From Mycocentrospora acerina (lineage: Eukaryota > Ascomycota > Dothideomycetes > Pleosporales), in the NCBI GenBank assembly GCA_022701365.1, contig JAKUHH010000084.1, forward strand, positions 620,001 through 684,000: 64,000 nucleotides of DNA. Reading direction: 5' to 3'. A model generated the notes under the pieces. That model searched no databases and was not told the DNA's origin. It saw nothing but the letters and a program-made list of their open reading frames with translations. How positions within the stretch are numbered: position 1 is the stretch's first letter; each line of letters opens with the position of its first letter. The position numbers and the translations under genes are program-made. Positions 47,699-58,362 of this stretch are shown piece by piece.

Positions 47699-50227
47699 AT
47701 GGCATCTGTTCCCTCCTTTCGTGGCTTCAAATTGCCGGAATGCAACAGCCGCCAGGATACTTCTTGCAGCGTTAGTTCGCCCCCACACAAGCCAGGTTTC
47801 ACGATGTCCAGCAAAGTGAGTGGGATAAGCAGGCAAAATGAATTCAATCCTGCAGTCCTGCAGGACCCTTTCACCTACAAACGAGCATTTTTGGATACGG
47901 ATACGAACCTACCGCCTGGAGCCGGCACAAATGCGTTCGCGCAAGACGATCACGTCTATACCTGCCACGGAAGAGCCATTGAAGCCCAAAGCGACCAGAC
48001 GCCCGGAGACCAACATCATGCTGGAACTCGTGTCATTCCCCAAAATCTTGTCGTCCGGCTCGCAAATCGCTCCAATGGAGAACCGTTAGCAACGATTGTC
48101 GAACAAGGTTCGTATTCGACACTGAATTCTCACGGATCATTTCTTACTATCGGTCGTTTAACTTCTTTGAGATTGGCAGAGAATACATCGCCGAATCGTA
48201 CCACTAACAGGCGATCGCGAAGTCTTGCCGAAAAAGCACTTCAAAAAACCCAGGAAGATGCTTTCCGAGAGCAAGGCGCAGTCATGGCGCAAGAGACATG
48301 TGTGATGCCATTAGCCGACCAGGATTACAGTAGATCGCATTCAGGGTATGGTGCATACACCCCTGCGAAGTTGGACCCTGTTGAGTATCAGCAAACTCCA
48401 GGCTGTCCAACTCCAATAGACGGCCAAAATTGCAATGCGGATAGCGGACGGACGAACAGATTTTTCCGTGGAGTCCTGCACAATGCACACGCAGCCTCAC
48501 GAGTCCGATCCATATCGTCGTACATGGCCCATGCAAACATCATAGAACCTCAAGAATCCCGATCAGGCATGATTGATGTCGGCCCACAATATCAGCATCG
48601 AGACAAGACTCCGAAGACCTCGCTGAAAAATGATTACAATTTGGAAGCCTCCAACTGTGCTCAGAGCTCGTCCTCGAGAATCGCTTCAGAGCGCGCTCTA
48701 GAATCTCAGCTCAGAAATCGTAAGATGTTGACGACGAATTCAGAGCCTTCAGCTCATGACCACCCACCTTTGACACACGCTCCTTCTCCCAGGTCGGGTT
48801 CAGACGTAATATACGGCCCTGTACATCCTTTACTACCGTATTTTTTTGCAACGCGTTCGCGAGAGCGTTTGTCATCAAGTGCGGTGCCTTCAGAACCACG
48901 CAATGTGGCGCAGCAGGATGGTACGATCAAAGCCACGACGCCATCAAATCAAATCAAAAATTGTGTCTCAGCACAAAATATAGCACAGGAAGTCTCAGCG
49001 CCTCGTAATAATACGCCTTCGTTGACAGAGGTTGATTGTGCAAGGTTCGCAAGCCGAAATGTGAGCTTTTGTAGTACCATGTCTACTTCGTATTCTAGTA
49101 CAGTACTTGGCATCGACCTCGACCTACAGCACGATGTGGCCCAACAGCTGTACTGCTCGCGTCCAGTAACACCAATATGGTTTAAGCAACATGTGGCAGA
49201 GCTTGAGCGACAGGCTTCGTCTTCCAAGTCTTCTGGGTGGGGACAACTTGGTGCAATAGAGACCGCATCTCGCTCCATGACTTCGCCCGCTTTGACGTGT
49301 TTGTTGCCTATAGCCGCAGCATCTCGAATCGTACGCCCAAATCATAATACACCAAAGATATCCTTTTACTCACCGTCGGGTAATTTGATACAACCAGAAA
49401 GTGATTCAATTCCGGGAGCAAATTCATCCGAACATGGTCGTTTTCTGACGACGACAATGACAGCGACGTCGTACTACAACAAAACAGAAACAAGCTTTAA
49501 TCAAAGTGCACTAAAAACAAGAATGAGCTTACCTCCCGCCAGGCCGTCCCCTATCCCAATGACCACACCGCCTACATCCATAGCTCAGCTCCCGTTGCAC
49601 CTCCGACACCGACACAACTACCATCGTCCCGATCTAAGTCAGGTCTCATCGTGTGAATCTCTTCTAGCGCCCACTCCTGTCACCAAAGATTGTGGCGGTA
49701 TCATGAGGAATGACAATTTCTCACCTCGAAGTGGACTTGCACAATCCCACAGCGCCCGTGAATCTAGATTTCCCCTTAGGCACCGCCGCTCTACTAGATC
49801 CATTGTCCGATCTATCAGAAGTGAAGCAAATTTCTATACATGGCGATTCGTCAATCAGATTCTGCCCACCTCTTGTACGCCTCGGCTGCCGTCCATGTCG
49901 AACAAAAGCAGAGTGCTGAGAAAGCGCAGTGTGGCTATACAGGGTATACATGTGGTAAATTCCCAATCTCACTCACGCATTAGTGTGGGGCATACTAGGA
50001 ATGATGTCCGAATGAATGAAGTTGCGTTGGGGGGCGTATGTGGGTCGGGTACTGCCCACATGCTGCGAATTTGTTTCTGCCAGCCGTATGATGGGGCGGG
50101 GCAGCGCGTCTCATGCAGGGATGTAAAGATGAAGATGGATGGGGTTGGAGATGAAGAGCCGAACGCGAGAATTGCGAGGAAAGAGGGGAGGGCATCGGTG
50201 AGGGTCAGGAGTGATAGGCGGATTTGA
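47699..50227 (+). CDS. Hypothetical Ser/Thr-rich, largely disordered protein (842 aa), single exon
   Basis: A single long frame runs from ATG 47699 to TGA 50227, far longer than chance at this composition. The product is rich in Ser, Thr, Asn, Gln and Arg, low in hydrophobic segments, and has basic Arg/Ser patches (NRTTNRRSRSLAEKALQ, RHRRSTRSIVRSIRS) and many possible phosphosites. No signal peptide, membrane segment or named domain is visible. A hidden intron near the 3' end is possible, since the last 100 codons change in character to Met/Val/Gly/Arg-rich sequence. A role in signalling or nuclear regulation would be speculation. The gene is flanked by long non-coding stretches on both sides. 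Confidence 0.6.
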   Translation: MASVPSFRGFKLPECNSRQDTSCSVSSPPHKPGFTMSSKVSGISRQNEFNPAVLQDPFTYKRAFLDTDTNLPPGAGTNAFAQDDHVYTCHGRAIEAQSDQTPGDQHHAGTRVIPQNLVVRLANRSNGEPLATIVEQGSYSTLNSHGSFLTIGRLTSLRLAENTSPNRTTNRRSRSLAEKALQKTQEDAFREQGAVMAQETCVMPLADQDYSRSHSGYGAYTPAKLDPVEYQQTPGCPTPIDGQNCNADSGRTNRFFRGVLHNAHAASRVRSISSYMAHANIIEPQESRSGMIDVGPQYQHRDKTPKTSLKNDYNLEASNCAQSSSSRIASERALESQLRNRKMLTTNSEPSAHDHPPLTHAPSPRSGSDVIYGPVHPLLPYFFATRSRERLSSSAVPSEPRNVAQQDGTIKATTPSNQIKNCVSAQNIAQEVSAPRNNTPSLTEVDCARFASRNVSFCSTMSTSYSSTVLGIDLDLQHDVAQQLYCSRPVTPIWFKQHVAELERQASSSKSSGWGQLGAIETASRSMTSPALTCLLPIAAASRIVRPNHNTPKISFYSPSGNLIQPESDSIPGANSSEHGRFLTTTMTATSYYNKTETSFNQSALKTRMSLPPARPSPIPMTTPPTSIAQLPLHLRHRHNYHRPDLSQVSSCESLLAPTPVTKDCGGIMRNDNFSPRSGLAQSHSARESRFPLRHRRSTRSIVRSIRSEANFYTWRFVNQILPTSCTPRLPSMSNKSRVLRKRSVAIQGIHVVNSQSHSRISVGHTRNDVRMNEVALGGVCGSGTAHMLRICFCQPYDGAGQRVSCRDVKMKMDGVGDEEPNARIARKEGRASVRVRSDRRI

Positions 50228-50874
50228 AGACGGTGGCGGGGATTGGTGGGGATTGTATTTGTTAAACATTCATACTGTGACAAACTGGAAAGTTTAATTA
50301 CGAGTAAAGCATGTAGTTATTCATGCAACTTAATCAATTCATATGCGAGTCGACTATTTTGATAAACTTGGTTCTCATCTCGCACATGAGAGACCCAGAC
50401 GGTGAAGAGTTGCCGAATGAAGCACGGAAAGATATGGTTACCCAATGCTCAGCTGGCTTTACTTGGGCATTATTGCTGCAAGGCCCCGATACTCTCCTCT
50501 ATGCAGTGTTGGGCAGGATTATACGATACTCTGCCGTGATATAACATGGTTCACTGTGCTCGGACCCTATGTTTCACACGCTGATCCATACTAGGTAGAG
50601 CGTAAGCGCGTACACAGATGCATGCTTTGGCGCTATGCGTGTGCAAGGCTCTTCTTGCAGGACCCGATTCGCAAAAAGGCCATGAGAGGAGAAAAAAAAA
50701 TGGAGTATTTCCAACATAGCCATGTCATGTTCACTGAATGTACAAACACCGGGAACCTGAACTGCGGAAGGGAAGAACAAGGCAAGACTTGGTAACCGAT
50801 CGATTGCGATCGGTGGGCCTTGTTTGCTGCCCAAGTGTGAGGAAGTGGTGGGCTAAAAGCATGTTTAATGTGTT
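50228..50874. other. Convergent intergenic region
   Basis: Lies between the 842-residue gene and the DnaJC28-like gene. It is AT-moderate with an A9 run at about 50693. No gene is supported. Confidence 0.6.
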
Positions 50875-52698
50875 TCAGTACGGGGATTTCGATCTGTCCT
50901 GCCACAGCTCGCTCCAGAATTGCTTGAACCCGTATTGCTTTTCCCTTCGTTCGTCTCGGATTCGGACTGGACCTCCTGCAAGATTGCCCAGGAATCCTCT
51001 TTCTCCGGTACTCTGGCCAAAACTATCCATCTTCTTGACAGGTTTGCGTGCGCGGTCGAGAATCGCTTCAGCGAGTTGGGGCGCGACGTCTGCGAAGCAA
51101 GAATTTAGTTCGCGCTGGAGGTTGAAATAGGGTTTCCTTGCGATGTCAGGGGCCTGAAGGTTGTAGGAGCGGGCCTTGTCATTTAGGTCCTTGATGGCAA
51201 CGGCGAGGTAGTTGGATTCGATGCGCTCCCACTCTGGGTCGCGGAAGGGGTAAGGAGCTGGGGGTACGGAGGCGGGAGCAGCAGACAGCGGCACCTGAAC
51301 AGTCTGCGTGGAGATTTCTGAGTTTGGCGAAGTCACCGGATTCTGAGGGGTAGATTCGGACGCAGAGCCCAAGGTAACTTCTTTGACTACAAGCTCTTCG
51401 GTAACTGCTGGCTCACTGCTCAGGGAGCCAGGAGAGGGTGTGTTTGTTTTGAGCTCGCCAGACAGCGATATTTGAGACAGTCGACCTTGATCATTGACGG
51501 TCGTAAGGACCTCCTGCTTCTTCTTGATGGGATTCGCGATGACCTCTGCTTTCGCATACGCTTCCGCCCTCCGCACTTGTTCCAGCAACGACCCGCCTGT
51601 ACTCGCAATCATGCGCGCCGCATGCCTCTTCCAGTCATTTCGCAATTGAATGCGGAATCTGTTCGCAGCCGACGTGAGCTCCTGTTGCTTCTCAATCCAA
51701 GGCGGCACAATTTCTTGCTTTTGAATGATCTTGTTCATAAAGTACTCGGTTGTGTCGATGAAAGGACTGTTTGCGTTGTAGTCCCGCTCCACATTTTTCC
51801 CTTTGCCACGAGGGATGTTTTTAAACTGACCACGCGCAATGGCATCCTCGATCTTCTTGTTCGCCAGCGACGCCAGGCCTTGAATGGTTCCGGGGATAAT
51901 GGTGCGTGCATGAGGGTCAAAGCGATCCTTGAGATCCTGGAGTCGCCTCTCCCGGTCCTCTGCAGGCCCAGAATCGTCATCCTTGAGACTCGAGTACAGC
52001 CCGCTCCTGTCGCGGGCATTCGCCAGCCGGATGCCCACCACCTTGCCACCCTTCTTGTAGCCTGTATCCACGGATCGTGGCAGTGGTACGCTGGGCCCTG
52101 GGGCTCTTGGCGGCCTCCCCAACCGCATTGGTTTGTGGGCGTCGTTGAGCATGCGCAGGCTGGCATCGTGCACCGACTCGGTACCCGTCCATGCCGCCGT
52201 GGCAGCAAGATCGCGCGAGTGGCGAGGGGCTGACGACGGGACAGCGGCCTCGGACGTTGCAAAGTTGGCGGCGGCGATGCGTGATTCCAGCTGAGCCTTC
52301 AGCTCTGGACTAAAGCCGGCTTCTTCGACGGCTCTGCGGGCGCCTGATCCTCCGCTCACAAGAGCTTCCTCGCTCATGTCGCGCAGCCTTCGCGTCAACG
52401 CCCCTTCCTCGGGCTCCTGCTGACCGGCTGGTTTCTGATCCCCAGCGGTCCCTGCATTTGCCTGTGCATTGTTGCCGCCAACACCATCTTCTCTTCGTTG
52501 CGCTGCGGCATCTGCATATTGCCTCACAGCACCATTCGCGAGAGTCCCACCATGGTAACGATTTGGGATTCGATTGGCGCGCAAGGAGCGGGCAAACGTG
52601 TATGTTCTTGACGCGGTAGATAATGTCATACAGACAGCAGTGATCGAGTGGCGTTGTGGTGTTGCGGGCAATTTGGGACGGGTTGAAGGCGAAATCAT
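50875..52698 (-). CDS. DnaJ homologue subfamily C member 28-like (DUF1992) protein, probably mitochondrial
   Basis: A single exon of 607 residues. The recognisable part is the DUF1992/DNAJC28 conserved domain at about 265-365: ANKKIEDAIARGQFKNIPRGKGK, then a proline-containing segment (IVPPWIEKQQEL) and a helical arm. There is no J domain, as is common for fungal members. The first 60 residues (TLSTASRTYTFARSLRANRI) look like a mitochondrial presequence; Met24 is an alternative start. The middle is Gln/Ala/Gly-rich and the C terminus has a second helical region (AEAILDRARKPV). The family is linked to Golgi or mitochondrial functions in other eukaryotes, but its biochemical role is unclear. 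It is divergent from the next gene. Confidence 0.8.
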   Translation of the reverse strand: MISPSTRPKLPATPQRHSITAVCMTLSTASRTYTFARSLRANRIPNRYHGGTLANGAVRQYADAAAQRREDGVGGNNAQANAGTAGDQKPAGQQEPEEGALTRRLRDMSEEALVSGGSGARRAVEEAGFSPELKAQLESRIAAANFATSEAAVPSSAPRHSRDLAATAAWTGTESVHDASLRMLNDAHKPMRLGRPPRAPGPSVPLPRSVDTGYKKGGKVVGIRLANARDRSGLYSSLKDDDSGPAEDRERRLQDLKDRFDPHARTIIPGTIQGLASLANKKIEDAIARGQFKNIPRGKGKNVERDYNANSPFIDTTEYFMNKIIQKQEIVPPWIEKQQELTSAANRFRIQLRNDWKRHAARMIASTGGSLLEQVRRAEAYAKAEVIANPIKKKQEVLTTVNDQGRLSQISLSGELKTNTPSPGSLSSEPAVTEELVVKEVTLGSASESTPQNPVTSPNSEISTQTVQVPLSAAPASVPPAPYPFRDPEWERIESNYLAVAIKDLNDKARSYNLQAPDIARKPYFNLQRELNSCFADVAPQLAEAILDRARKPVKKMDSFGQSTGERGFLGNLAGGPVRIRDERREKQYGFKQFWSELWQDRSKSPY

Positions 52699-53218
52699 TC
52701 ACGTCATCAATCGCTCTTATCGATAACTAGGCGTCAACCGAGGCTTGAAATAAGGCTATTCATTCTTCTAAACTATAACAAAAGCTTGAAGAGACATTCA
52801 TGACCAGCACAAGTGGCGCTGCAACGGAGATGGCGGTCATAGAATAGCTTCATAGGAAGGAACTAACTCTGCTTGTTGCTAATGCACTTGCTGTAGCACT
52901 TTTGATTTTCTCACTCTTAACATTTACTCCTTGTCTGGCTCATACAAACCAACCTCTGCTGTCGTATGCTGATCTATCCCTCATCGCATGGCCAATAGTT
53001 TTGTCACGTTTTTGCAAAACCAATCTGTGCAGTATGGATGCGAGCAAAGCGAGCTTTACCGTGGAGGCTGAGTTATCTTGGCTGCAGCCTCTTGTGAAGC
53101 TTCGCAGCTTGTGACTGTAGATCCGCAAGAAAATAAGCAAGATAAAGATTGCGAGTTTCCCATATATCTCACCTTAGCTCGGAACGAGTCAACTGGAAAT
53201 GAAAAGTCCACGACAATT
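52699..53218. promoter_or_regulatory. Divergent promoter region; may hold a first coding exon of the plus-strand gene
   Basis: A plus-strand ATG (near 53034) opens a frame reading MDASKASFTVEAELSWLQPL, which could be spliced into the gene starting at 53219. The downstream frame is open through this area up to about 53078 but lacks its own ATG before 53219. Confidence 0.45.
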
Positions 53219-54625
53219 ATGGCTGTCGCTCTTGACTCCGAGCCAACGTTGGCCGTCCACGAGGTCGAAGTGATGAATTTGAAGGTAAAACATCTACTAC
53301 TGTATTCTCCTTTCGTAGAATCAGACGCTGAAAAGTTTCAGGTTGCGCAAGTCTCCCCTTCATCCGCACCTTCCTCCCTTTCAAAACCCGAGAGAGTTCT
53401 GCTCTCTAACCCGACCCATTCAACCTTCCACATCTACCACGAACACCAATTCAACTTCCTCATCACACCCCATTCCGACCCCACCAAAGACCGCTATGCC
53501 GGCCCCACCATCGCCGAACAGAAAGCAAAACGTCTGGCCAAAAAGTCCGGCAAGCTTTCCAATCTACCCCTTGCTACACCAGACAATAGCGCATTCTTCC
53601 TCTACACGCCCTATCTTTCTTTTCACTGTCCACCACAAGTCCTCTACACCGGCGACGCCAAAAAATCCACTCCCGCGGTACTAATCCACGGGCCCTGCTT
53701 CTGGCGTGAATACAAACTCCAACTCGGACCTACGATTGCAAATGTCCTCGACCCCCGCGGTGTGGTAGGATTCCGACACAACTCAGACGTGCAGACTCGA
53801 AAGAGTAATGGCAAGGCGCTAAGGGGATACAGAGTCCGCGGATGGCGACTCTGGGGCGAAACAGGGAAGGAATACGTGCATTCTGTTAAGAAGAGCCGTG
53901 CCGCCGGGGTGGGGGAGGATCCTGATATCCCTTGCGAAGAAGACGAAAAGGGTGTGTGCGACAAGGCAGAGGAAGTCGTATATCTACGCTGGACAAACGC
54001 TCTGTCGAAACACACGAGGCGGTATTCGTTCTCTTATCGCGGCGTGGAGTTTCTGTGGAAGGGAACAGGGACTGTCAAGGAGAATAGAAGGTGTGGGGTG
54101 TTGCTGAAGTACTGCCATTTGAAGCTTGTGGCTAGAATTTCTTCATCTCCTTCTTCATCTCCTTCTTCATCTCCTGCTCCTGTTACTGACAAGAAGAAGA
54201 CGAAGGGCAGAAACATAGAAGATGAAAAGCTAGAGGTTTGTCTGGGCAAATACACATCTTCGATTGCGAGTAAGAAGAGCGGCATACTTGTTTTGTATGA
54301 CGAGGCAATTCTACGGCTTGTGGACGAGTACATGCCCGAGATGCTTGAGGAGGAAAAGGAGGGGAGAGAGGACATGGAGGAAAAGGAAGAGCGTCCAGCA
54401 CAAGAGGAAGCAGGAGAAGGAAGTTTGGTTTTTGACGACGACAGGAATGATACTGAGAGTGAGGCAGATGGGAGTCTTGAGCCTTTGAAGATCGCTCAGT
54501 TGAAGAAGAGCACGTTGTATCAAGTCATCGTCGCGACGGCGACATGTATGATCAAGGCCGAGAAGGAGAAGCGCTATACGCTCTTAGATCTTATTGTCGC
54601 TTCTGGGGAGGGTGCTGGAGGATGA
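53219..54625 (+). CDS. Conserved-looking fungal protein of unknown function (468 aa or longer)
   Basis: The frame is open from about 53078 to the TGA at 54623-54625; the first in-frame ATG is 53219, giving 468 residues. The product has a compact, strand-rich N-terminal two thirds with aromatic motifs (FLYTPYLSFHCPPQVLY, CFWREYKLQLG, RGYRVRGWRLWGETGKEY, RRYSFSYRGVEFLWKGTG), which look like a folded barrel-type domain reminiscent of tubby-like folds. That resemblance is a guess. A Ser/Pro linker, a Lys-rich stretch and an acidic Glu-rich region (EEEKEGREDMEEKEE) follow. It has no signal peptide or membrane segment. An extra N-terminal exon is possible. The gene ends 166 bp from the convergent recycling-factor gene. 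Confidence 0.7.
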   Translation: MAVALDSEPTLAVHEVEVMNLKVKHLLLYSPFVESDAEKFQVAQVSPSSAPSSLSKPERVLLSNPTHSTFHIYHEHQFNFLITPHSDPTKDRYAGPTIAEQKAKRLAKKSGKLSNLPLATPDNSAFFLYTPYLSFHCPPQVLYTGDAKKSTPAVLIHGPCFWREYKLQLGPTIANVLDPRGVVGFRHNSDVQTRKSNGKALRGYRVRGWRLWGETGKEYVHSVKKSRAAGVGEDPDIPCEEDEKGVCDKAEEVVYLRWTNALSKHTRRYSFSYRGVEFLWKGTGTVKENRRCGVLLKYCHLKLVARISSSPSSSPSSSPAPVTDKKKTKGRNIEDEKLEVCLGKYTSSIASKKSGILVLYDEAILRLVDEYMPEMLEEEKEGREDMEEKEERPAQEEAGEGSLVFDDDRNDTESEADGSLEPLKIAQLKKSTLYQVIVATATCMIKAEKEKRYTLLDLIVASGEGAGG

Positions 54626-54790
54626 GCTGAGATGAGAGTTTGAGATATCCATTTTCTGTATGATTGTTAATTTTGCTTCTCCTTTCAATAACACAATCAC
54701 TACATGATTTTCTAGTGACTGAAAGTTGCCAGATTTGTAAAACTTCAATACAGTTTTTTTATAAATTGATTCTGTACAATTCATACACAA

Positions 54791-55599
54791 CTACTGCGAT
54801 TCGAGTACCCTCTTCGCTCCGTCGCTGATCCTCTTTACCTCAGTATGCCCCTTCTTAATCACGTCTTCCATCCTCTTTTTCGCCTTTTGCAGATCATCTG
54901 GCAAAACATCCTTGTTCAGTTCATACTTTCGCAATCTCTTGTTGTGCTCTTGTCTGGCAACCTGTATCAGCTTGTCCGCTCTCTCGGAAGCCTTTATCGC
55001 GGATTCGACGGCAGCGCGGCGCGTTTCGCCTGTTGGAGGTGGGAGTGGAACCTGAATAGTGAGGGGATTTATGGATTCTGGTGCGAGTGGTGTGAGTGAG
55101 TGTGGAGAGGATGCTATGGCGGAGGTGATGGGTTTGATGTGCTATCATTATCATTAGCCATTGATCTCACGGCACTTCAGGTTACGAGTTCTGGAAGCAT
55201 AGCACATACAGCTTCATCTCCACAAACAACATTCAGCATGCGGCCCCTAGGTACCACTTGCGCAATGTCCCCCAATCTTACTGTTTCCTTCCCGTCTTTG
55301 CTTGTGCCCAGTGTTACTTTCAAGCTCTCGATAACCTCGGGGTTCATCTTGCTCCCACCACGCAGCTGGCCAAGCTCGTGTGTCAGCTTCTCGATAGCTC
55401 TTAGTATCGCATTCTCCAGGCCTGAGACATCGTATGCTTCATCTGTAGGGCTGTATTGGCTGGCTTTGCTGGTGGGCGGTACGGAGTCGACGGCGTTCTT
55501 GCTAGCCTTGGCACCCTTCTTTTGAAGGTGAGGGCTTGTGGAGAAGTTACGGGTGGTGTGTAAGGAGCATTGCGGTCGGAGGAGAGAACTATACTTCAT
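54791..55599 (-). CDS. RRF1: Mitochondrial ribosome recycling factor, 2 exons
   Basis: Exons 55599-55186 and 55141-54791 give 254 residues with a 44-bp intron. The first 30 residues (RPQCSLHTTRNFSTSPHLQKK) are a mitochondrial presequence with a typical RNFSTS cleavage region. The RRF fold follows: the N-terminal helix LENAILRAIEKLTHELGQLRGG, the domain II strands (LTIQVPLPPPTGETRR), and the long C-terminal helices (ADKLIQVARQEHNKRLRKYELNKD). RRF splits post-termination ribosomes with EF-G2 in the matrix. The single long frame stops early at VT-stop; splicing is needed to restore the second half of the protein. Confidence 0.93.
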
Positions 55600-56271
55600 G
55601 AGCGGGGACTGCGTATGGTTTCATGGGATTGTAGAACTTACACACTGCGACTCGAAGACTCAATTGCCCTTGACGATACGGAAAGAGAGCTTCTCGAGCT
55701 TAGGCGAAGCGCTATACGTGGGACTATTGTGTGCGACATGATGTTCTGTGTGCGTTGTGTATGGAACTGGCAGATGTTGAAGATCGCGAAGCTCCAGGCG
55801 CTTGGACCAGCTTGTCTGTCCCTCACGCGATCCGAGGACGTCATCGGTGCCTGCTTGTGAATTTCCTCTTCTCACACAATTTTGGTACACAATATCGCCG
55901 AAAACGCCATTTCATGATTTTCGAAGAGATTTTAATAGCAAAATTCTCTCCACGGGCCTAATATTCAATAGAAAGTACGAATTTTGTAAATATCAGATGT
56001 ACTCAGTCCATGATATTATCAAAGGTCTTGACAGGAATGAGTGCTTCGACTACAGTTGTAATTCTGTCGTGTCCAAGAGCAAGATACCTTGGAACAGAAT
56101 TATCAAGCTGATTGAAGGATTCGATCTATCACAAGGTCATCAGAAGGAGAATCATTTATAACAACGGTTTTACTCTTACTTGTAAACGCACATGTCAACG
56201 CACAACTGGAGAATTCAACTACTATTCCTTACATTACTGCCATGCCACTATATAACTATGTAGTCTCCAAT
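55600..56271. other. Intergenic transition from gene-rich to AT-rich DNA
   Basis: RRF1 promoter on the left and the 3' UTR of the first DUF3176-like gene on the right. AT content rises visibly from about 55900 onward. No gene is supported. Confidence 0.55.
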
Positions 56272-58362
56272 CTAAATCCACCCCGGAGGGGCTCTGTTGT
56301 CATATCGAGGAAGTCTTGGCGATCCACTCAAATGACTCTGGCCAGAAACCCTCCATCCCATGTTTGGCAGCAACTTGATTCGAATTTTCTTTCCTTCCTT
56401 TGCACTGTTCCACATTGAAGAAGGAGCCATCTTGCTTTGGGTTTCCTTTGGCAAGCTGTATATTAGAGCTGGCATGGCTGACGTCTTCCAAACTCCTGTA
56501 GTGGTATCCTTTGACGTTCTCTGGATTGTTGCGACCAGAAAAACCAAAGTGAGAATGAGTAGAGCAAGTGGAAAGGTGAGCCATACCCACTGAACTGAGA
56601 TGTATGTCTCTTGGCTGTATGCTTTGCCCGAGACCATTTCTTTGTTCAGGGACGACCTTACGCCGTTAGTCATGGCCGTAGCCATCCTTTCCATGTGACG
56701 CGATACGTTATTTGGTGCTTGCCATGGATTGAATCCGAGCTTCCGGTTAGTTGGACCATCGATGTAATTCTTGTATCTTAATTGAGTTCTTCCTGATGCG
56801 TCCGTAGTGAAGAAAGATGGGAAAATGTCATCAAAAACATTGATCACATTGCTCGCTGTATTATTATCTGTCCCATATGGTGTATTATCAGTAGCTAGTG
56901 ATGTTGAATTTGAGCCTGAGGAAGACGGCTCAATGGTGATGTTCTGTCCGTAATCTACCATCGTTCCACTATCAAGTTCCTTTGGTAATTCAAGAATTGT
57001 CCACGGGGATGGACCAGCTGTCGTGTTCTCGAACATTCCAATTACTTCTTCGTCATATTTTCCTGAGTAATAGGATGATTTAATAGTTTGGACGCACCAA
57101 GAGAGTACACATTCGTTCACAATTGGTGTCTGATTTCGATGAACGCTATCAAGACCGCCTGATGTAGAGGCGATTAAGACGTCAATAATCGGGTTTCGCT
57201 TTTTGAAATTAACTGTGCCGGTTCCATAACGCTGCTCTTTTGTGATGAATCCGGTGAGAGGAATTGCCCGCACTAGCAGGATTTCGTCTGGCCTGGGTTG
57301 CGAGCCAGTGGTGTTGATGCTGTATCCTGACATGAGGATTGGTGAGGTACTTGTTGCATTTATGAAGTGACCACAAACCGTGCCGTTAGGATATGGAGTT
57401 TTGCGAAGAGGTCCAGTCCATCTAGTGCTCCAGTCAATTATCGTGTTGAGACATGTGTATGTGATATTAAGGAGATGAGAAACTTCCTCACATTCACTGC
57501 AGACAGCAAGTGTTTGATAAGGTGGCCAATCGCAGAAACTTGTAGGGCATGATAGTGGTATGTCAGGTCGAGTTCCATTGCCAAAACTAATAGGCTGTGT
57601 TCCGTTCTTGTAGAAGAATTCTTGCAAGATGGGTCGAAGAATCCTATCGTATTGGCTAATCTCGTATCCTTGCTTAGTCTCTACGAAATCTCCAGGCTGG
57701 TATATTATCACTCTTGGGATTGCACTAGGTGTGGTTTCAAGCGCCCACCGGGTCGGGAAGACGACTACTTGCTGAAAGAAAGTATCAATCGCAAGAAGCA
57801 AAACTATTAGTAGTGCACCTAGTGCAGCCAAAGAACGACCTTTAGTACGGAAGACTAGCATTGCCGCTCCCCACGGCCCTCTTGTTGCTTTATCGAATAT
57901 TTCAAAGTCCCACATGGCCTTAGACTCATGAAACCAATTCCACTTTAATTGACCTAGAGCTTCTGAAGTTGGCACAATAAGTGCTGCAGATGCAATCTTC
58001 CCTAAGACATTTGACATGGTAAGAAGCATGCTGTTCTCAGACATTGGCTTTTTTTCTAACCGATAGTAAATGACACAGATGGCGCCCATGCTGAGTGCAC
58101 TGAGAAGCCAACTACCAATCTCCAATAGCCACCTTTTAAAGATGTTCTCTGATGCATTGTATTCGGCTAGCTTGCGCTCAATTCGTTGCGTAAAATCCAA
58201 GGGTGTGTTCTGTTCAGGATGCGAATCGAATGAATTTGGTGTCAGCCGCCCATGACCTGATTCATTATATGGCAACCCTCGTGTACGTGGGATTTGGATG
58301 TAATTATTTTGATGAAAAGTAGACGTCTTTGATGTGGTCGCGCGTGATGTAGTCGTAGACAT
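56272..58362 (-). CDS. DUF3176-type fungal membrane protein, copy 1
   Basis: A single exon of 696 residues. Four hydrophobic segments are visible: about 80-102, 112-138 (LGKIASAALIVPTSEALGQL), 175-200 (LAALGALLIVLLLAIDTFF) and one near 600-625 (WLTFPLALLILTLVFLVATI). Between the third and fourth is an extended, Cys- and Asn-rich region with many N-glycosylation sequons, probably extracytoplasmic. Family motifs include DFTQRIERKLAEYNA at the N terminus, MWDFEIFDKATRGPWGA, NPWQAPNNVSRHMERMATAM and a C-terminal APPGWI. The function of this fungal family is unknown. The gene is intron-less, whereas copy 2 has one intron. It is the first of three tandem copies on the same strand. Confidence 0.85.
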   Translation of the reverse strand: MSTTTSRATTSKTSTFHQNNYIQIPRTRGLPYNESGHGRLTPNSFDSHPEQNTPLDFTQRIERKLAEYNASENIFKRWLLEIGSWLLSALSMGAICVIYYRLEKKPMSENSMLLTMSNVLGKIASAALIVPTSEALGQLKWNWFHESKAMWDFEIFDKATRGPWGAAMLVFRTKGRSLAALGALLIVLLLAIDTFFQQVVVFPTRWALETTPSAIPRVIIYQPGDFVETKQGYEISQYDRILRPILQEFFYKNGTQPISFGNGTRPDIPLSCPTSFCDWPPYQTLAVCSECEEVSHLLNITYTCLNTIIDWSTRWTGPLRKTPYPNGTVCGHFINATSTSPILMSGYSINTTGSQPRPDEILLVRAIPLTGFITKEQRYGTGTVNFKKRNPIIDVLIASTSGGLDSVHRNQTPIVNECVLSWCVQTIKSSYYSGKYDEEVIGMFENTTAGPSPWTILELPKELDSGTMVDYGQNITIEPSSSGSNSTSLATDNTPYGTDNNTASNVINVFDDIFPSFFTTDASGRTQLRYKNYIDGPTNRKLGFNPWQAPNNVSRHMERMATAMTNGVRSSLNKEMVSGKAYSQETYISVQWVWLTFPLALLILTLVFLVATIQRTSKDTTTGVWKTSAMPALIYSLPKETQSKMAPSSMWNSAKEGKKIRIKLLPNMGWRVSGQSHLSGSPRLPRYDNRAPPGWI

